From positions 3,286,001-3,350,000 of the forward strand of contig CP141145.1 in NCBI GenBank assembly GCA_035235625.1: 64,000 nt of DNA. Direction: 5' to 3'. The notes below the pieces were generated by a model. The model was not told where the DNA came from. It ran no database searches and was given only the letters and a program-made list of their open reading frames with translations. The position numbers were made by a program, and so were the translations under genes. This stretch comes from Saururus chinensis. Taxonomy: Eukaryota > Streptophyta > Magnoliopsida > Piperales > Saururaceae. Shown here piece by piece: positions 35,361 through 48,225 of this stretch; position 1 is the first letter of the stretch, and each line of letters begins with the position of its first letter.

Positions 35361-38262
35361 AAGCATCATTGATTACAAGAATATGCAGCGTTTATGAAAT
35401 CATATTTAAGAAAAATTTTTGACAATAAATAAGATATTTGTATAGTGCTCTATTTGTTATTCAAAATTTATTAAAAAAATATATAAAAAATCATCCACTA
35501 TTCTTGTAACTTGTTGAACTAGACATAGTCTGCAACATCAATTTTCTCTTACCTTCCTCGTGGAAACATTATCTTTACATAGTTTTCAATGGGTCTTCCA
35601 GAATCTACTTGCCCTACTATTTAATAAATTTAATAACTACGTAGTACATGCTTAGGGTATAAGGCAATAATAATAATTTTGAGGATCTAAGAGTAGGACC
35701 ACCAATAATAATTGTTTACCTGCTCTACCACCTAAACTGCAGGAGACAGCCAGACAATCTCTTTTTTATTCATAGAATCTAAAAACAGACAATATCAATG
35801 GTACACAAAACTAAGCATCTAATTTAAGTATTGGATGGCGGGAGAGCACTTTGCTATCACCAAGGCTCGCCATCTCGCATCAGTTGTTCCACTCAGCATT
35901 GAAGGCTTTGAAAGTAGCCACCGTCCTCTCTCTCTCTCTACCACCTCTCTCTAACTCTATGTATTAAGCAACCAAGAAACGTGGAATGAAGAATAAAGAT
36001 GAAAACATGGGCAGTAGCTGTACGTTACACGTGCCATTTGTTCTCGGCCAAGATGAACTCCGTGACAAGCCCATATAACGCTCCAAACATGGTACCACGT
36101 TCAAAGCCCCATGTGTGCTACTCACAGGATTCCGGTCACAGAGCATGGTCAAGCTAGGCACATCAACATATGTGCCTTAGAACCGCTTCAATCTAAAATT
36201 AATGACCTCCCAACTACCTTCATCCCATGAACTGCAGGACACAACCACTTTGCACCAGCTTTTAAAAATAAAATGTTTATCAACCCACATGCCCATCTTG
36301 TCCCATTTATTCATGTACGTTATTCACTTCAAATAATGTCTGATGAATGCGGCATATTACGTTAGTACTGGATCCTTTAATGAACTTACGTTAAATTGGA
36401 CCAATCTTCTTTCTTAAGCTTAAATCTGCACGCTAAAAGTTATGAATCCAGCCAAACTTTACTCAGCTTGGTCGTAAAACTCCTGACATCTCGTAAATTG
36501 GGGGAAATGCTTAGCCAAGTTGTAGCATAATTCTATGTCCTAGTATACATGAGCCTTCATGAAAAAAGATATGATTCCATCACTTATCTTCTGAGGCTTT
36601 TCATCCAACAATTCATTAAGAACACTGATGACTTCTCCGAACATTCTCTTTATTTTTCTGGTTCTATTATAGACTCCTAGAATCTGAAACCAAAACAAAC
36701 AAATGGTCCACAAACCAAGCATTTGGTTTAAGTACCTCCCGCCGAATTTTCATGTGGATGGAGGGAGGAGTGGGGCTGTTAGTCATAATGGAGGAGGGAG
36801 AGTTCAGGACTAAAAATTGCAAGACAACAACTAGGACAAGAGAGGGGAGAGTTTCATATCAGTTAGCTATGACCAGGACCTTTGCCTTTGCTTCTCTTTA
36901 ACATGGACCGGCCTGGGGTGATACAGACCGGTCATCCAGGCCTGTTGGTCCAATCTCGTATCAGTTAGCTATCACCAATTACTTGCAATCACATATCAGT
37001 TGTCTCAGTCTAGCATTAATGCCATTCTAATTGTGAGAACAAAAACCCACCGTCTTCTCTCTCTATGCCAATTAGGTTCCCGTCACCATATTACTTTCTT
37101 ACGCCATTAAACATGCAAGAAACATGGAAATATGAATAAGACTGAAAATATGGACGGTAGCTGTTTAGCGTGCCATTTGTTCTTGGCCACTTGATTTGTC
37201 TATTTCTACCTGCACTCGTGCCTTAGTAGTGGGACGGAATCTCAATCACCCACAATTTCATGAAAGAGAAATCTATCCAGCCTTGTAGCTTCAGCGCTTA
37301 CTAGTGTGCTGGAGCCCCTCTGTCCCGTGATTTTGTGGCCAACTCACTAGCCAACGCTAAAGCTACACGGGATGGCTTGATCTAAATTGGGGGCCTAAAG
37401 CAAATCTTAAATGAATCATTTATATACTCTCCTCGTCCCATATTAATAACTTCATAAGAAAAAGTAGTGATTTTTATTGACTAGTTAATCTAAAACAGTA
37501 TCTCAAGACATATAAAGTTGAATAAGACCACCTTACATTGATGTGTTAGTAAATGAAACTGAAGTATTCATGGGACGCTAGGAGAATATAAAGTTGGAAT
37601 CAATACAATTGATGTGTTTGTAAATGAAACTGAAGTATCCATGGGACGCTACGAAGTAAATATCTTTTGTCACTAACGGGCATTGAAGTAGGAATCTCAA
37701 GTTGATTTCTGCTATAATCCTTAGTAACTGGCAAATGTTTTTTCTTTGAGAAATAGTACAAGTATTTTCATATTAATTTTGTTCTGTGGCATGCTGCTTA
37801 TATTAGTTTTTGTAGCTTTTTAACATGTTTGTGAAGTTATATACTCTGTATGGATATCTATTTGGAGAACATAGATATGGGATGGAACATCTCTATGTCT
37901 GCTTTCTATGATGAACAGATATATCTATTAACTCTTATATGTTTATTAAAATTGTCACTTAGAAACTGAGGTACTACTATTAGGGGTACCCATATATATG
38001 ACTAAACTAATATATATGACTTCCGGGTTAAAGACCCATAAGTCTTAAACTAATTTATGACTTTGTGGTCGGCATATACTAAACTAATATCTATCTATCT
38101 AACACATGAAGTATGGCTATATGTAATGGCTCATTTTAACTTTGCCCTGACATATCCTCTTAAACAAATCTTAAAGACATAAGTTATGGACATAAGTTGA
38201 GTACCTAATATATAACTTGGTGGCAGCCACATATACACTAAACATGGCTATTTGTTAGCCCT
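35361..38262. other. Low-copy-looking sequence with diverged internal duplication
   Basis: Segments at about 35775-36180 and 36660-37205 share collinear diverged stretches (AATCTAAAAACAGACAAT against AATCTGAAACCAAAACAA; TGCCATTTGTTCTCGGCCA against TGCCATTTGTTCTTGGCCA). A further short direct repeat involves AAATGAAACTGAAGTATYCATGGGACGCTA near 37552 and 37622. No complete gene was recognised. Confidence 0.5.
36477..36708 (-). pseudogene. Possible exon fragment of unknown gene
   Basis: Downstream of an acceptor-like GTTTCAG, the minus strand reads ILGVYNRTRKIKRMFGEVIS, LNELLDEKPQKISDG, a TAG, then DIELCYNLAKHFPQF up to DQAE and a stop. The composition is protein-like, but I cannot name a family. 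It may be chance. Confidence 0.2.
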
Positions 38263-38352
38263 TCAGCTTATCTTACCAAAAAAATAAAAATCAATTGAAG
38301 AATGACAATAAAGATAAGAATGACTCGTGTAATTGTGGCCATGGAACTCACT

Positions 38353-38484
38353 TGTTCCCAAGTACGTTGTGGAGTAGTTAATGAGCTCATCCACCTCCTC
38401 AGTGAAGTTGCCCCGTTTATGATCAGGCCTGAAGTAGTTTATCCACCTAAGTCTGCGGCTCTTCTGTCTAATTTGTTCGCTGTT
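38353..38484 (-). pseudogene. R2R3-MYB exon fragment (end of R2, start of R3)
   Basis: The minus strand reads [20 protein letters not shown], then TEEVDELI, ending in LGT. This corresponds to the second exon of plant R2R3-MYB transcription factors, whose third helix of R2 normally reads KSCRLRW. Changes are the conserved Cys replaced by Arg, a lost codon before KS, and a one-base loss at the LGN[K/R] exon end so that the GTGAGT donor follows out of register. An acceptor (ACAACAG) precedes it. No first or third exon was found nearby. It sits immediately left of the duplication start at 38539. Confidence 0.65.
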
Positions 38485-38538
38485 GTGAATCAATTTTATA
38501 ATGTATGGCTTACATAGAACTACAGGAATACACACAAC

Positions 38539-39351
38539 CCTTCTTCCCTCATGGCATGTTTCGATACATAAATAAAAGCTAATAGATGGAGTATAGGAAT
38601 AGACTCGTGTATCATTTTACTATCAGCATTCTTCTTTGTGCATCTAATTTGATTCTATCAGTTATTAGGACTATGCAGCAATGAGCTATTCTAATATATA
38701 TCCCAAGTAGTAATGGTAGTTAAGAGGGTCTTGCTACTAAAAATCAGCTGTCTAGGATGCCATCATTATTAATATCATAACTAGAAACCACACAGTAGTT
38801 TATTAATAATGTTATCACGCATCATCTGCTTCAGCAAAGCTCTTAGTTTTTAAAGTATTATCTGCTTTTGCAAAGCTGAGTTAAATAACTAACGGTACTA
38901 TGTATATTTTGGTGAATTCCTACTTTATAGTTTCATAAATGCGTTTTTCATTATTACCTGGCAAATATTTCATATTCCCTGATTTTGTAAAAAACATTCC
39001 GTAGAACCTGGGTTTACAAGATTTTTAAAAAAAATTAGACAAAAATACCCCTGCAAAAGGGTTAGGGTTTAAAATGATATAAACCAGTTGTGACACATAA
39101 ATATTACTATCGGCAACCACATGAAAAAGTTTCTCTCTTTGAATGTTAATATGGGCAACCACATGAAGCGGATCAAAAAAGGTCTTGTCTATCTATTCAT
39201 TCACAACAGTTTAATTTTTGTGCAAGTAAAAGAATTTTTGCTGTTATTTCTGCAGCTCTACTTTCTTTTCAGATGGCTCTTACTCATGTAACAGGGACGC
39301 ATTGAGTAAGATGAAGGAAGATCTACTTTGGTCAGTCAAATAATAGAACAA
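38539..39351. repeat. Segmental duplication arm, copy B
   Basis: Collinear with 1-822. After the shared AATAGAACAA end it continues into about 150 bp (39352-39502) that is absent from copy A, then the CACTA element. Confidence 0.85.
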
Positions 39352-39502
39352 CCATTACAGTAGACTTTTATATTAAGTTTAAGAAAGGCGATGATAGCAT
39401 GTTGGGGATATGGAGGATCCTGTTTGTTCTTGTTTCTGCTAGCTACCCATGCTGGAACTTTTCAATTGGAAAGTTGGATTGCACCTTAACTATAATTGTA
39501 TA

Positions 39503-39617
39503 CACTACACAAAATGTAGCATGAGCGATGCATTTATTAGCAATGCAAAATTAAGCATTGTTAAAAATAACTATTTGCGATGTATAGAGAAGTGTCACAA
39601 TAAAGTAAATTATTAGT

Positions 39618-39712
<95 letters not shown>

Positions 39713-40978
39713 CGCTAATACGTGAGATATTAGCGACTTTTTATTATAAGCGTAGCTAATAGTTGACCTATTTGCGATGCTCTATCCAAACGTAGCTAAA
39801 AGATATATATTTTAAATAAAAAAAATTATAACCATTAGCGACGCTTATCTACTATTAGTGACGCTTAAACATAAGTCACTAATACTTATTAATTATAATA
39901 AAACTAAAAAATAAAATATTTTTTTAGCAACATATAAAAATATACATCATTAATAGTATAGGTATTAACGACATATATTTTTATATGTCGCTAATAGGAT
40001 TTATTTCATTTTATTTTTTATTTTTAAAAATAAAAAAATTATTAAAAATTAAAATTAGAGGAGAGGGAGAGAGAGGAAAGAGAGTGAGGAGAGGGAGAGA
40101 GAGGAGAGGTAGAGAGAGAGAAGAGAGAGAGAGAGGTGAGGGAGAGAGAGAAGAGAGGGAGGAGAGAGAGAGAGAGAGAGGAGAGGGAGGGAGATAGAGA
40201 GGAGATGGTGAGAGAGAGTGAGAGGGGAGAGAGGAGAGAGATAGAGAGAGTAGAGAGATAGAGAGAGGGGAGAGAGGAGAGAGAGAAAAAGAGGAGAATG
40301 AGAGAGGAGAGGGAGAGTAATTTTATTTTAATTTATTTTAATTTTATTTTTATTTTGAAAATATAAAATTAAAATTAAAATATATACCAATAGCGATATA
40401 TATGTTTATACGTCACTATTAGTATATGTATTAGCAATGTATAAAATTATACCTCGCGAATATGATTTCTTTTAATTTTTTTTATTTTTAAAAAAGTATT
40501 AGCGACATATACATATATACATTGTTAATACTATATTATATTAGTGACATATAGGTATATATGTTGTGAATACAATAATAGATTCGCGATGTATATCTTA
40601 AACATTGCTAATACGTAGTAATAGCGACGCTCATTGTGAGTGACTCTAATTATGTTTTAAAAAAAAAAATATTACAGGCAAAAATTTGCCCTCTTATAAA
40701 TTCCCATGCCAGTCCCCGTTGCCAGCCCATTGACCCCTTGGTTCCACTATGCTGTCAGCCTCTACTCCCCCTCGCCACTGCCTTCCCGCCACCTCCTCGC
40801 TGCCTCCGGTTCCTCCTCCCCCCTCATCCCTCTCCCCTTGCTCTGGACCACTCCCCCAGTTCCGCCGGAGATAGGATGGCTAAAGCAGGGGAGACTAGAG
40901 AGGAGGGCTGAAGGACACATAAATGCGTTGCTAATAGTCCTTATTTATGTGTTACCAATAGTCCTTTTTGTTGAAGTG
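39503..40978. mobile_element. CACTA-family element, non-autonomous, 1476 bp, TSD ATA
   Basis: The left end is CACTACACAAAATG and the right end is TTTTTGTTGAAGTG, imperfect CACTA termini. ATA flanks it on both sides (39500-39502 and 40979-40981). Inside are subterminal TATTAGCGACG repeats, a long AC/AT microsatellite, a GA tract (40064-40320), further repeats and a GC-rich block (40680-40915). No transposase is present. Confidence 0.82.
39619..39711. repeat. (AC)n(AT)n microsatellite
   Basis: About 74 bases of AC followed by about 20 of AT, within the CACTA subterminal region. Confidence 0.95.
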
Positions 40979-43515
40979 ATAGTACCATATTTTTTGATCA
41001 ATTCAACAATTATGTATTCTCTAATAGATGACATCCACCCTCTTAGAGTGCGAGGTAGTCCAAGAACAAAGTACATAGTAATGTTGGACCATGGCTAAGA
41101 TAGGGTAGGCAAAGAGATATATAATTTGGCATTAGTAGATGTCCCTTTGGCCTTATGACATATGCGATACTTCCCAATAGATCTATACATATCATGGGGA
41201 ATAAATAGCTAAAAAAAAGAAGAAAAATAAACAAGTTGAAAATTCTTATTTGTTCCCATATGACCCTTATCATGCAATTTCTTAATTATCTCAAGTGCAA
41301 GCTACAAGTAGGAATGCATAACCATTTGCCTTTGAAAAAAACCCATCATGCAATAAATTATTTGATTCTGTTGAGCCTCAAGTTTAGATAAAACATTAGC
41401 AAAGAAAAGATCATCAATCAATAGCTCCTGAAGTGACTGCGCATGCTAGTGAGTAAGCATGGTCGATGATTTTAGGCATCTGCAACCAACTCTAGACTTA
41501 TGATCAAGCACAAAATTAAACTCCTACAAATAAGTTGCCGATTGTGCATGTCTTAGTTGTCAATTTCTCTTAGCTATTAATATGCTTAAGAGCATAATCA
41601 TCAAAATATGGAATAAACTTTGCATGAATTAAATAATGTCTCCAATGTCGAAGAGCCTGGACAATAGAATAAAACTAAACATCATAGGTACTATATTTTC
41701 CTCATGCTTTTGATAACTTCTCACTAAAATAAGTAATTGGATGCCCCTCTTGACTTAGTACAACCCAAATACTATCCTTTAAAATATCACAATGTAGCTC
41801 AAAAAGCTTGGCAAAGTTAGGTAACACTAACATATGTGTTAAAATAATTTTTTTTTAATAAGAGCAAATGAACCTTCAACTTCATCGCTCCAAATAAAAG
41901 ACCCAAATTTTATACAATCAATAATATGGACATAATAGTACTAAAATGAGGAATAAATTTCCAATAAAAAGAAGCCAATCTATGAAAACTATATACCTCA
42001 TGTATATTAGTAGGTCTTGACCAATGTTTCACTACATCAACCTTACGTTTCATCCACAACTATTCCATCCATTGGGACAACAACCCAAGCAAGAGTACAA
42101 AATCTCGTCTAAAAGAACAATTCTTGATAGCCGCAAAAAGTCTATCTCTATGAAGGACAACTAGAACATACTATAGATGTTGTAAGTGAGAATCACGACC
42201 AGAGATATAAAGTATATTATCAAAATTGACCACCACAAATTTGCCAATAAACCGTCGAAGAGCTTAGTTCATAACCCTTATAAATGTGCTAGTGGCATTA
42301 GACAACCCAAAATGCATGACCAACCACTCATATAGTCTTTCTCTTATCTTGAAAGCTACCTTCTATTCATTACCTGGTATGATTCCGATTTAATGATATA
42401 TACTCTTCAAATCCAACCTGATAAAGATAAATACACCACTCAACTAATCAAGTAAATCATCAAGGCAGGGAATAGGAAAATGGTAACAATAATTTTATTA
42501 ATGACTATTATCTGCACACATGAGCCAACTACCATCATTCTTTGGTGTAAGTAAAGCTGGCACATCACATGGACTCAAAACTCTATCTAATATATCCTTT
42601 GCTCAATAACTCAAAGACTTGTTGCTGAAGCACTTCATGCTCCTTTGTACTCATCATAGAATAGGGATGATTAGGGAGTGTAGATATAGACACAAGGTCA
42701 ATTCGATGTTGGATGTCTCTAAGGGGTGGCAATTAATTGGGTAGCGACTCCAGGAAACAATCATGATACTCATGCACCAAAGGTTTAACTTCCTCATGAA
42801 TATCCTCACCTTTAATATCCTCTTTAGAAACTAAAACAAACATCATCTCCCTTCAATTCTTCTAGAAATTTTAACCTAGACAAAAGAGTTGCCTCTTTAT
42901 TGTTTTGGGGTTTTATCACCTCATCCATATGGGATACAAATAATTTTTGTGCTATTCCACATAAAATTATAGGTGTTCTTATGGCCATCGTATATCATAA
43001 ACAACATTATCTACCATTAATTCTTCCAGAAATTCTATCATAGACAAAAGAGTCACCTCTTTGTTATTTTGGGGTTTAATCACCTCATCCTTATGGGTCA
43101 CAATGACAATTTTTGTGTTATTCCACGTAAAATTATAGGTGTTCTTCCGACCATCATATATTACAAAATGACCATATTGCAAAGGACACCCAAGTAACAA
43201 ATGACAAGAATCCATAGCAACAACATTACACCAATCTAATCCTTATATGTGGAACAGATAAAGAAATGGATTAAACATCGTTCAGAGACTTATACCGCAC
43301 TTCTTTTCTTCAATCAAGAAAGTGGTATGGATGAGGATGAGGTGTAGTACTTAATTGAAGCTTTTGAGCTGCCTCTCATCCACCACATTGTCACAACTTC
43401 CCGAATCAATAACAAGATGGAAAATCTTTCTACCAATAATACAAATAGTGTGACATATATTATTGTTCAACCAACGATCACCCTCCATATCCTTATGCGC
43501 AAAGCAAAGGCGACA
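40979..43515 (-). pseudogene. Ty3/gypsy pol remnant, locus B
   Basis: Collinear with 3746-6128. It keeps slightly more of the integrase start: ICHKAKGTSTNAKLYISLPT, then a stop, then PWSNITMYFVLGLPRTLRG at about 41000-41150. The protease-to-RT linker is readable at 42979-43215 (CHLLLGCPLQYG, VIYDGRKNTYNFTWNN). RT and RNase H lie between. It has multiple stops and frame changes. It ends at 43515, where LTR family 1 begins. Confidence 0.75.
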
Positions 43516-46500
43516 TGTAAGATCTCTAACTCTAAACGGGTTTAATTTCTATTTAATTTTGTGATATTGAGTGGTTTAGCCTAAATTGCCAGTTTGATTC
43601 AATTTTTTTGTTAAGTGTTAGTAATTATGGTATTAACAATGTTTAATTTTATTTTTATAAGTTTTAATACTAAACTTGATTTATGTGGTTTTATAAATTT
43701 TATTGGAATTTATGGTATTTTACACTAAATTAAGGGTGTGGACCCTATTGTGGGCTCCACATCCACGATTGGATGGCGTGTGATCCACATGATCCTAAAT
43801 TTGAAATATTTTATATCTGTGAGTTTTAGAATGATTAAACTCGTTTTAAGCCCCAAAGAAACCCTAATTAGCCACTTAGGGCATTTTAACATATTTTTAC
43901 AGCCCAATAGTTTGTAAACATGGTCCAACACCTTACTATTTAAAGAAAAACCGTAGCTACTTACCCATTTGGAAAAGGCCTATGCAAGGGAGAAGGAAGT
44001 GCTCTACCCCAAATTCCCAAAGAGAAAATTTTGATTTAGGTGAGTTTTTGTGCCCTAATCACACTAAAATCTTGATTTTGGTTTTAATCCTTCTTATCTT
44101 TAATTTTCCCAAATGGATTCTTGATTTCTTCCATTAAAAATCTTATTTTTAATTTTGATTGCAAACCCTAAATGGGTGAGTTTCATTTTTAACTAAAGAA
44201 AATCATAGATCTACTTATTTTCAAGTTGATTTAAACTTACTAGTTGATTTTACTTAAATTTTAACAAAAACCCCAATTTTGGGTAGGATTTCTTGAGGCA
44301 TGATGCCTCGTTGTTGATCCAGAGACTTCATAGAGGTAAGGGGATTTCATCTTGTGTCGTTTTATCCATTGGATTGCATGATTGAAGGTTTATGTGGGTT
44401 ATAGCTTCATTTTGAGCTATAATGGTGATTTGTGAAAAGCATGCTATTTATGTCTATTTTCTTATAATCAAGCATGATAATGGTTAGATCGATCATGTTC
44501 TAGGGTTGTATTTTTATATTATGAAGTTGTATGGTGATTATAGAATTTATTTAGAATTTCTTAGATATTTTCAGTTTGATTTTTGGAAGGTTGAAGGTGA
44601 ATCAGGGAATGAGCAAAAAGTGAGCTGTTAAGGGCATTTGAATGGCTCAACAAGTGTTTGAACGGCCTATCTAGCTGATCAAACGACCTGGCAATCAAAT
44701 AGGCCGACATTTGAACTGACCAACAGGGCATTCGAGGGACCAAATGACAGTTTTGTCATCTCTATGTATTTTGGCTATTTCTTATTCTATTTTAAAAAAT
44801 CTAATTCCTTATGATTAAAATGAGTTATTATTGCCTATAAATACTGTTGTGGTTGCATAAATACCATCTTGGAATATATGATTTAGCTCGAGCATGATTT
44901 ATGATATTTTTGTTTAATTTTAGCATGATATTCTGCTTGTCTTAAATTCACGTTGGTAACTTCCTCATAATCACTTGATGATTTCCATAGGTTTCACCAT
45001 GACGATGTATATATATACTAACACATGTTATATTAATTTTAGGTGAATTATGTTCCTATGTTCTAACTTAAGTATGGTAATGTTTATAGTTATCAAAGTC
45101 TAGCATAATGTAATACTTGTCTTGAACTCTTATTTTTGACATTTTTATCATATTTACTCGATGATTTCAGTATGGTAGGACTATGATAAAATTATCAATG
45201 TTTGCCTTCACAACATTGATTGTAGCTTGTTCATGTTTCACATGTATTAGCTTAGGTTTGAACACTATTATTTATGTACACTCTCGTGTAGAGGTTTGTG
45301 AATTGGTTTTGGGTCCAAAATGACATGCTTTCGTTTTGAGTTCCTTTGAGAACATAGTGCCTTTCCGAGTTGAGATGAACTAATTGCGGTGTGAGTTTAT
45401 TTGTTAATTTATTTGGACCCTGAGAATCCAGGTTGGTATATATCTGTGTGCACTAGCTTACCATGTGCTCTAATTTTCCTTTGTGGAATTCAAACTCTCC
45501 CATCAAGAGATTGTCCTTAGGGAGTACACTGCCCCAGTTTTTATTTTGTAGGAATTCGGACATTCCCTGCAAGGTTTGTCCTTGGCAGGCAGGTTGCTCT
45601 GGTTTTCTTTCTTGGAATTTGGACCTTCTTTTCTAAGGATTTTCCTTAGTGAGCAGGGGGTACCTTATCAGTTCATGAACCTACCCAAAATGCTCTACTT
45701 TTCTTTTTTATAGTAATTCGGACCTTCTCTGCAAGGAATGGTCCTTAGAGAGCAGGTTGATTGTTTATTTTTCTCAATTGTAAGACATACACCATTGATT
45801 TATTACATGCATATGAAAGATAATACTCGCTTACAAAGATTGTGTAGGAAGAATGGAGATTATTTTACATATGTGATTATGGTATGATTTGCGTGGATAT
45901 GCTAGATGGTGTGTTGATACACTTGATGTTGTGGGGTGAATATTTTTTAGAAATGATTCATGCAGGATATGATTATAATAACGAGTTTCATATGTTTACA
46001 CATGGTGTTTATATTATGAGCTATATTTGAACCCATGATGCACAAGTGGCATTAATGTGCTTATGGAATGTGGGTTATAACATGATATGCAGGTTACAAG
46101 GATATGTGTTGATAAAATATGTTATACATAGCATGATATGTGTTGATGAAATATATTATATATATAGGATAATAAGCAGTTAGCATGACATGCAGGTGGC
46201 ATGAGTAGATGCTTATGGAATGTAACTAGGACATGATGCAAAGGTGGCAAAGGTTTATGTGATTATACTATATTGGGGCATAGTAATTAACTATGTGATG
46301 GATGTTGTGATTTTTTATGTATGTGTTGCCATTATGAATTTACTTTATGTATTAAAACCCTTACTAAGCTTCGGCTTACCTCTCTTTATTTGTGTTTTGT
46401 TTTGGGGCTACATGTTATGCCATGCAGGTTGTTCGGATAGGCTCTATGTAGAGCATGTGGTTGGCATTGATCATTGAGAGGGGATGCATTGAGGTGTTAT

Positions 46501-46654
46501 GTTTTATGATAACTTTGATAGCATGATATGTTGAGACCTTTGTAAACTTAACTATACTTCACACTTCTATCTAGTCATTGTTGGCTTAGACCCTTATTAG
46601 ACATTATTGGCTTGGACTTATTTTAGCTATGTGTGGGCTGTTTATGACTAAGTA
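43516..46654 (+). mobile_element. LTR family 1, 5' part (locus B)
   Basis: It starts TGTAAGATCTCT at 43516 and is collinear with 6129-9461, with small indels (for example near 45298, where about 190 bases of copy A are missing). It ends with AAGTA (46650-46654), the left target-site copy of the inserted family-2 element. Confidence 0.6.
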
Positions 46655-48225
46655 TGTAAGATCTTTAAACTCAAAATGGTTCATTTTATTTGATTTAATA
46701 ATTATTTTTTGGTTTAATGTAAACTTTTAGCGGTTTTGACATATTTTTGAATTTAAGTGGTTAACAATGATTTTGGGTCAAATTTTATTACTAAGATGAT
46801 TTTTATGATAATATAAGTAAATATAAACTTTTTTGAAATTTTTTATTATTTTTCTTGAAAAGTTAGGGGGCAGGACCTGATGTGGGCCCCAAGTGCGAAA
46901 TTTGGATGATAGATCCCAAATGACCCTAATAACATCTTAAGATAGTAATTAAATGTTTTAAAATTTTTAGACATTAATTTGAGCTTAAAGTAAGCAAGTT
47001 TTCTATTTTTAGTATTAAATCTTATTTATACCCCACCTATTTGTTAAATTTACCCCAAAGCCTACTATAAATAGAAAAGGCTCAGCCACTTTCCTAATTG
47101 GGAAGGGCTGGAATTTGGAGCTTAGGAGCCCTTATCCCTATTTCTAGAAAAAGAAAGGTACTTAATGTAAATATTAGCCTAACATTTCACTAATTTCTTG
47201 GGGTTTCTCCTAAACTTTCTAAATCTCTTCTTTTGCTAAGGTTTGATCTGGATTTCTACCTAAAAAGCTACTGATTTGATCTTCTATTTCAAACCCTTAT
47301 GAAAGGAATTTTGTTTTTGAACTCAATAAATCCTAAATCTACAATTTTTTAAGAGATTTAGGTATTTTTAGGTGGATTTAAGCAAGTATTAACAAAAACA
47401 TTTTTGTGGGTAGGATTTGAAGGTGTTGGAGTATCGATTTCAAGTCAAAAAGCACATTGAAGGTAAATGATTTCATCCTAAGTAGACATGTGATTTTAGG
47501 TTTGATGTTAATGGAGTTTTATGTGGGTTTTCATGGAGTTGAGCTTTAATGACGGATTTAGAAAAGCTTAATCTTTTTTGTGATTTTTTAGTATTTTTTG
47601 TTGTAAATGGTTAGAATTACTGTTTCCTAGGCTTAGATTTGATTATTATGATGTTTGGGAGTGAGATTTGGTAGTTTTAAATGTTTATGTGAAGTTTTGG
47701 TTTTCGATTCTAAGTCAGAAGATGAACTAGATATTCTAGTTCTGGCAATCGAACGGCCATGCAGGCCGATCAAATGGTTAGCTGTTTGAACGGCCCTGCA
47801 AGGTATTCGAACACCAACATTGCAGTTTGGTGATTTTTGTGTATTTTGCTCATTTTCATTTTTTTACTCTAAAGTATCATTTCTTATAATTATGATGAGT
47901 AATAAAAGTTAGGATAAGCTATTGGAAGGGTATGAATTTGATGTTGGAGGCTATGATGAATGTTTTAAGTGTTAAGTGGATTTTATGTTATTTAGTTAAG
48001 CATGTTATAAATTCTTGTCTTGAATACATATTGAATGATTCATCATATGTTAGGTATGATTCCAGCAAGGTTATAACGTGAGAATGGAATTGTATGTCTT
48101 CACATAATAGGATTCAATTATGGGTGAATGATGGTACTATGTCCAGCTTCAAGTGGTGTGAATATGCTAATATAAGTTTTTCTTGAGGTTGCACTTGATT
48201 ACAATTGTGTTTTCAAATAGTTTTC
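46655..48225 (+). repeat. 5' LTR, first segment
   Basis: It starts TGTAAGATCTTTAAACTC. The segment stops at TTTTC (48221-48225), the left target copy of the nested element, and the LTR resumes at 56832. Confidence 0.85.
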
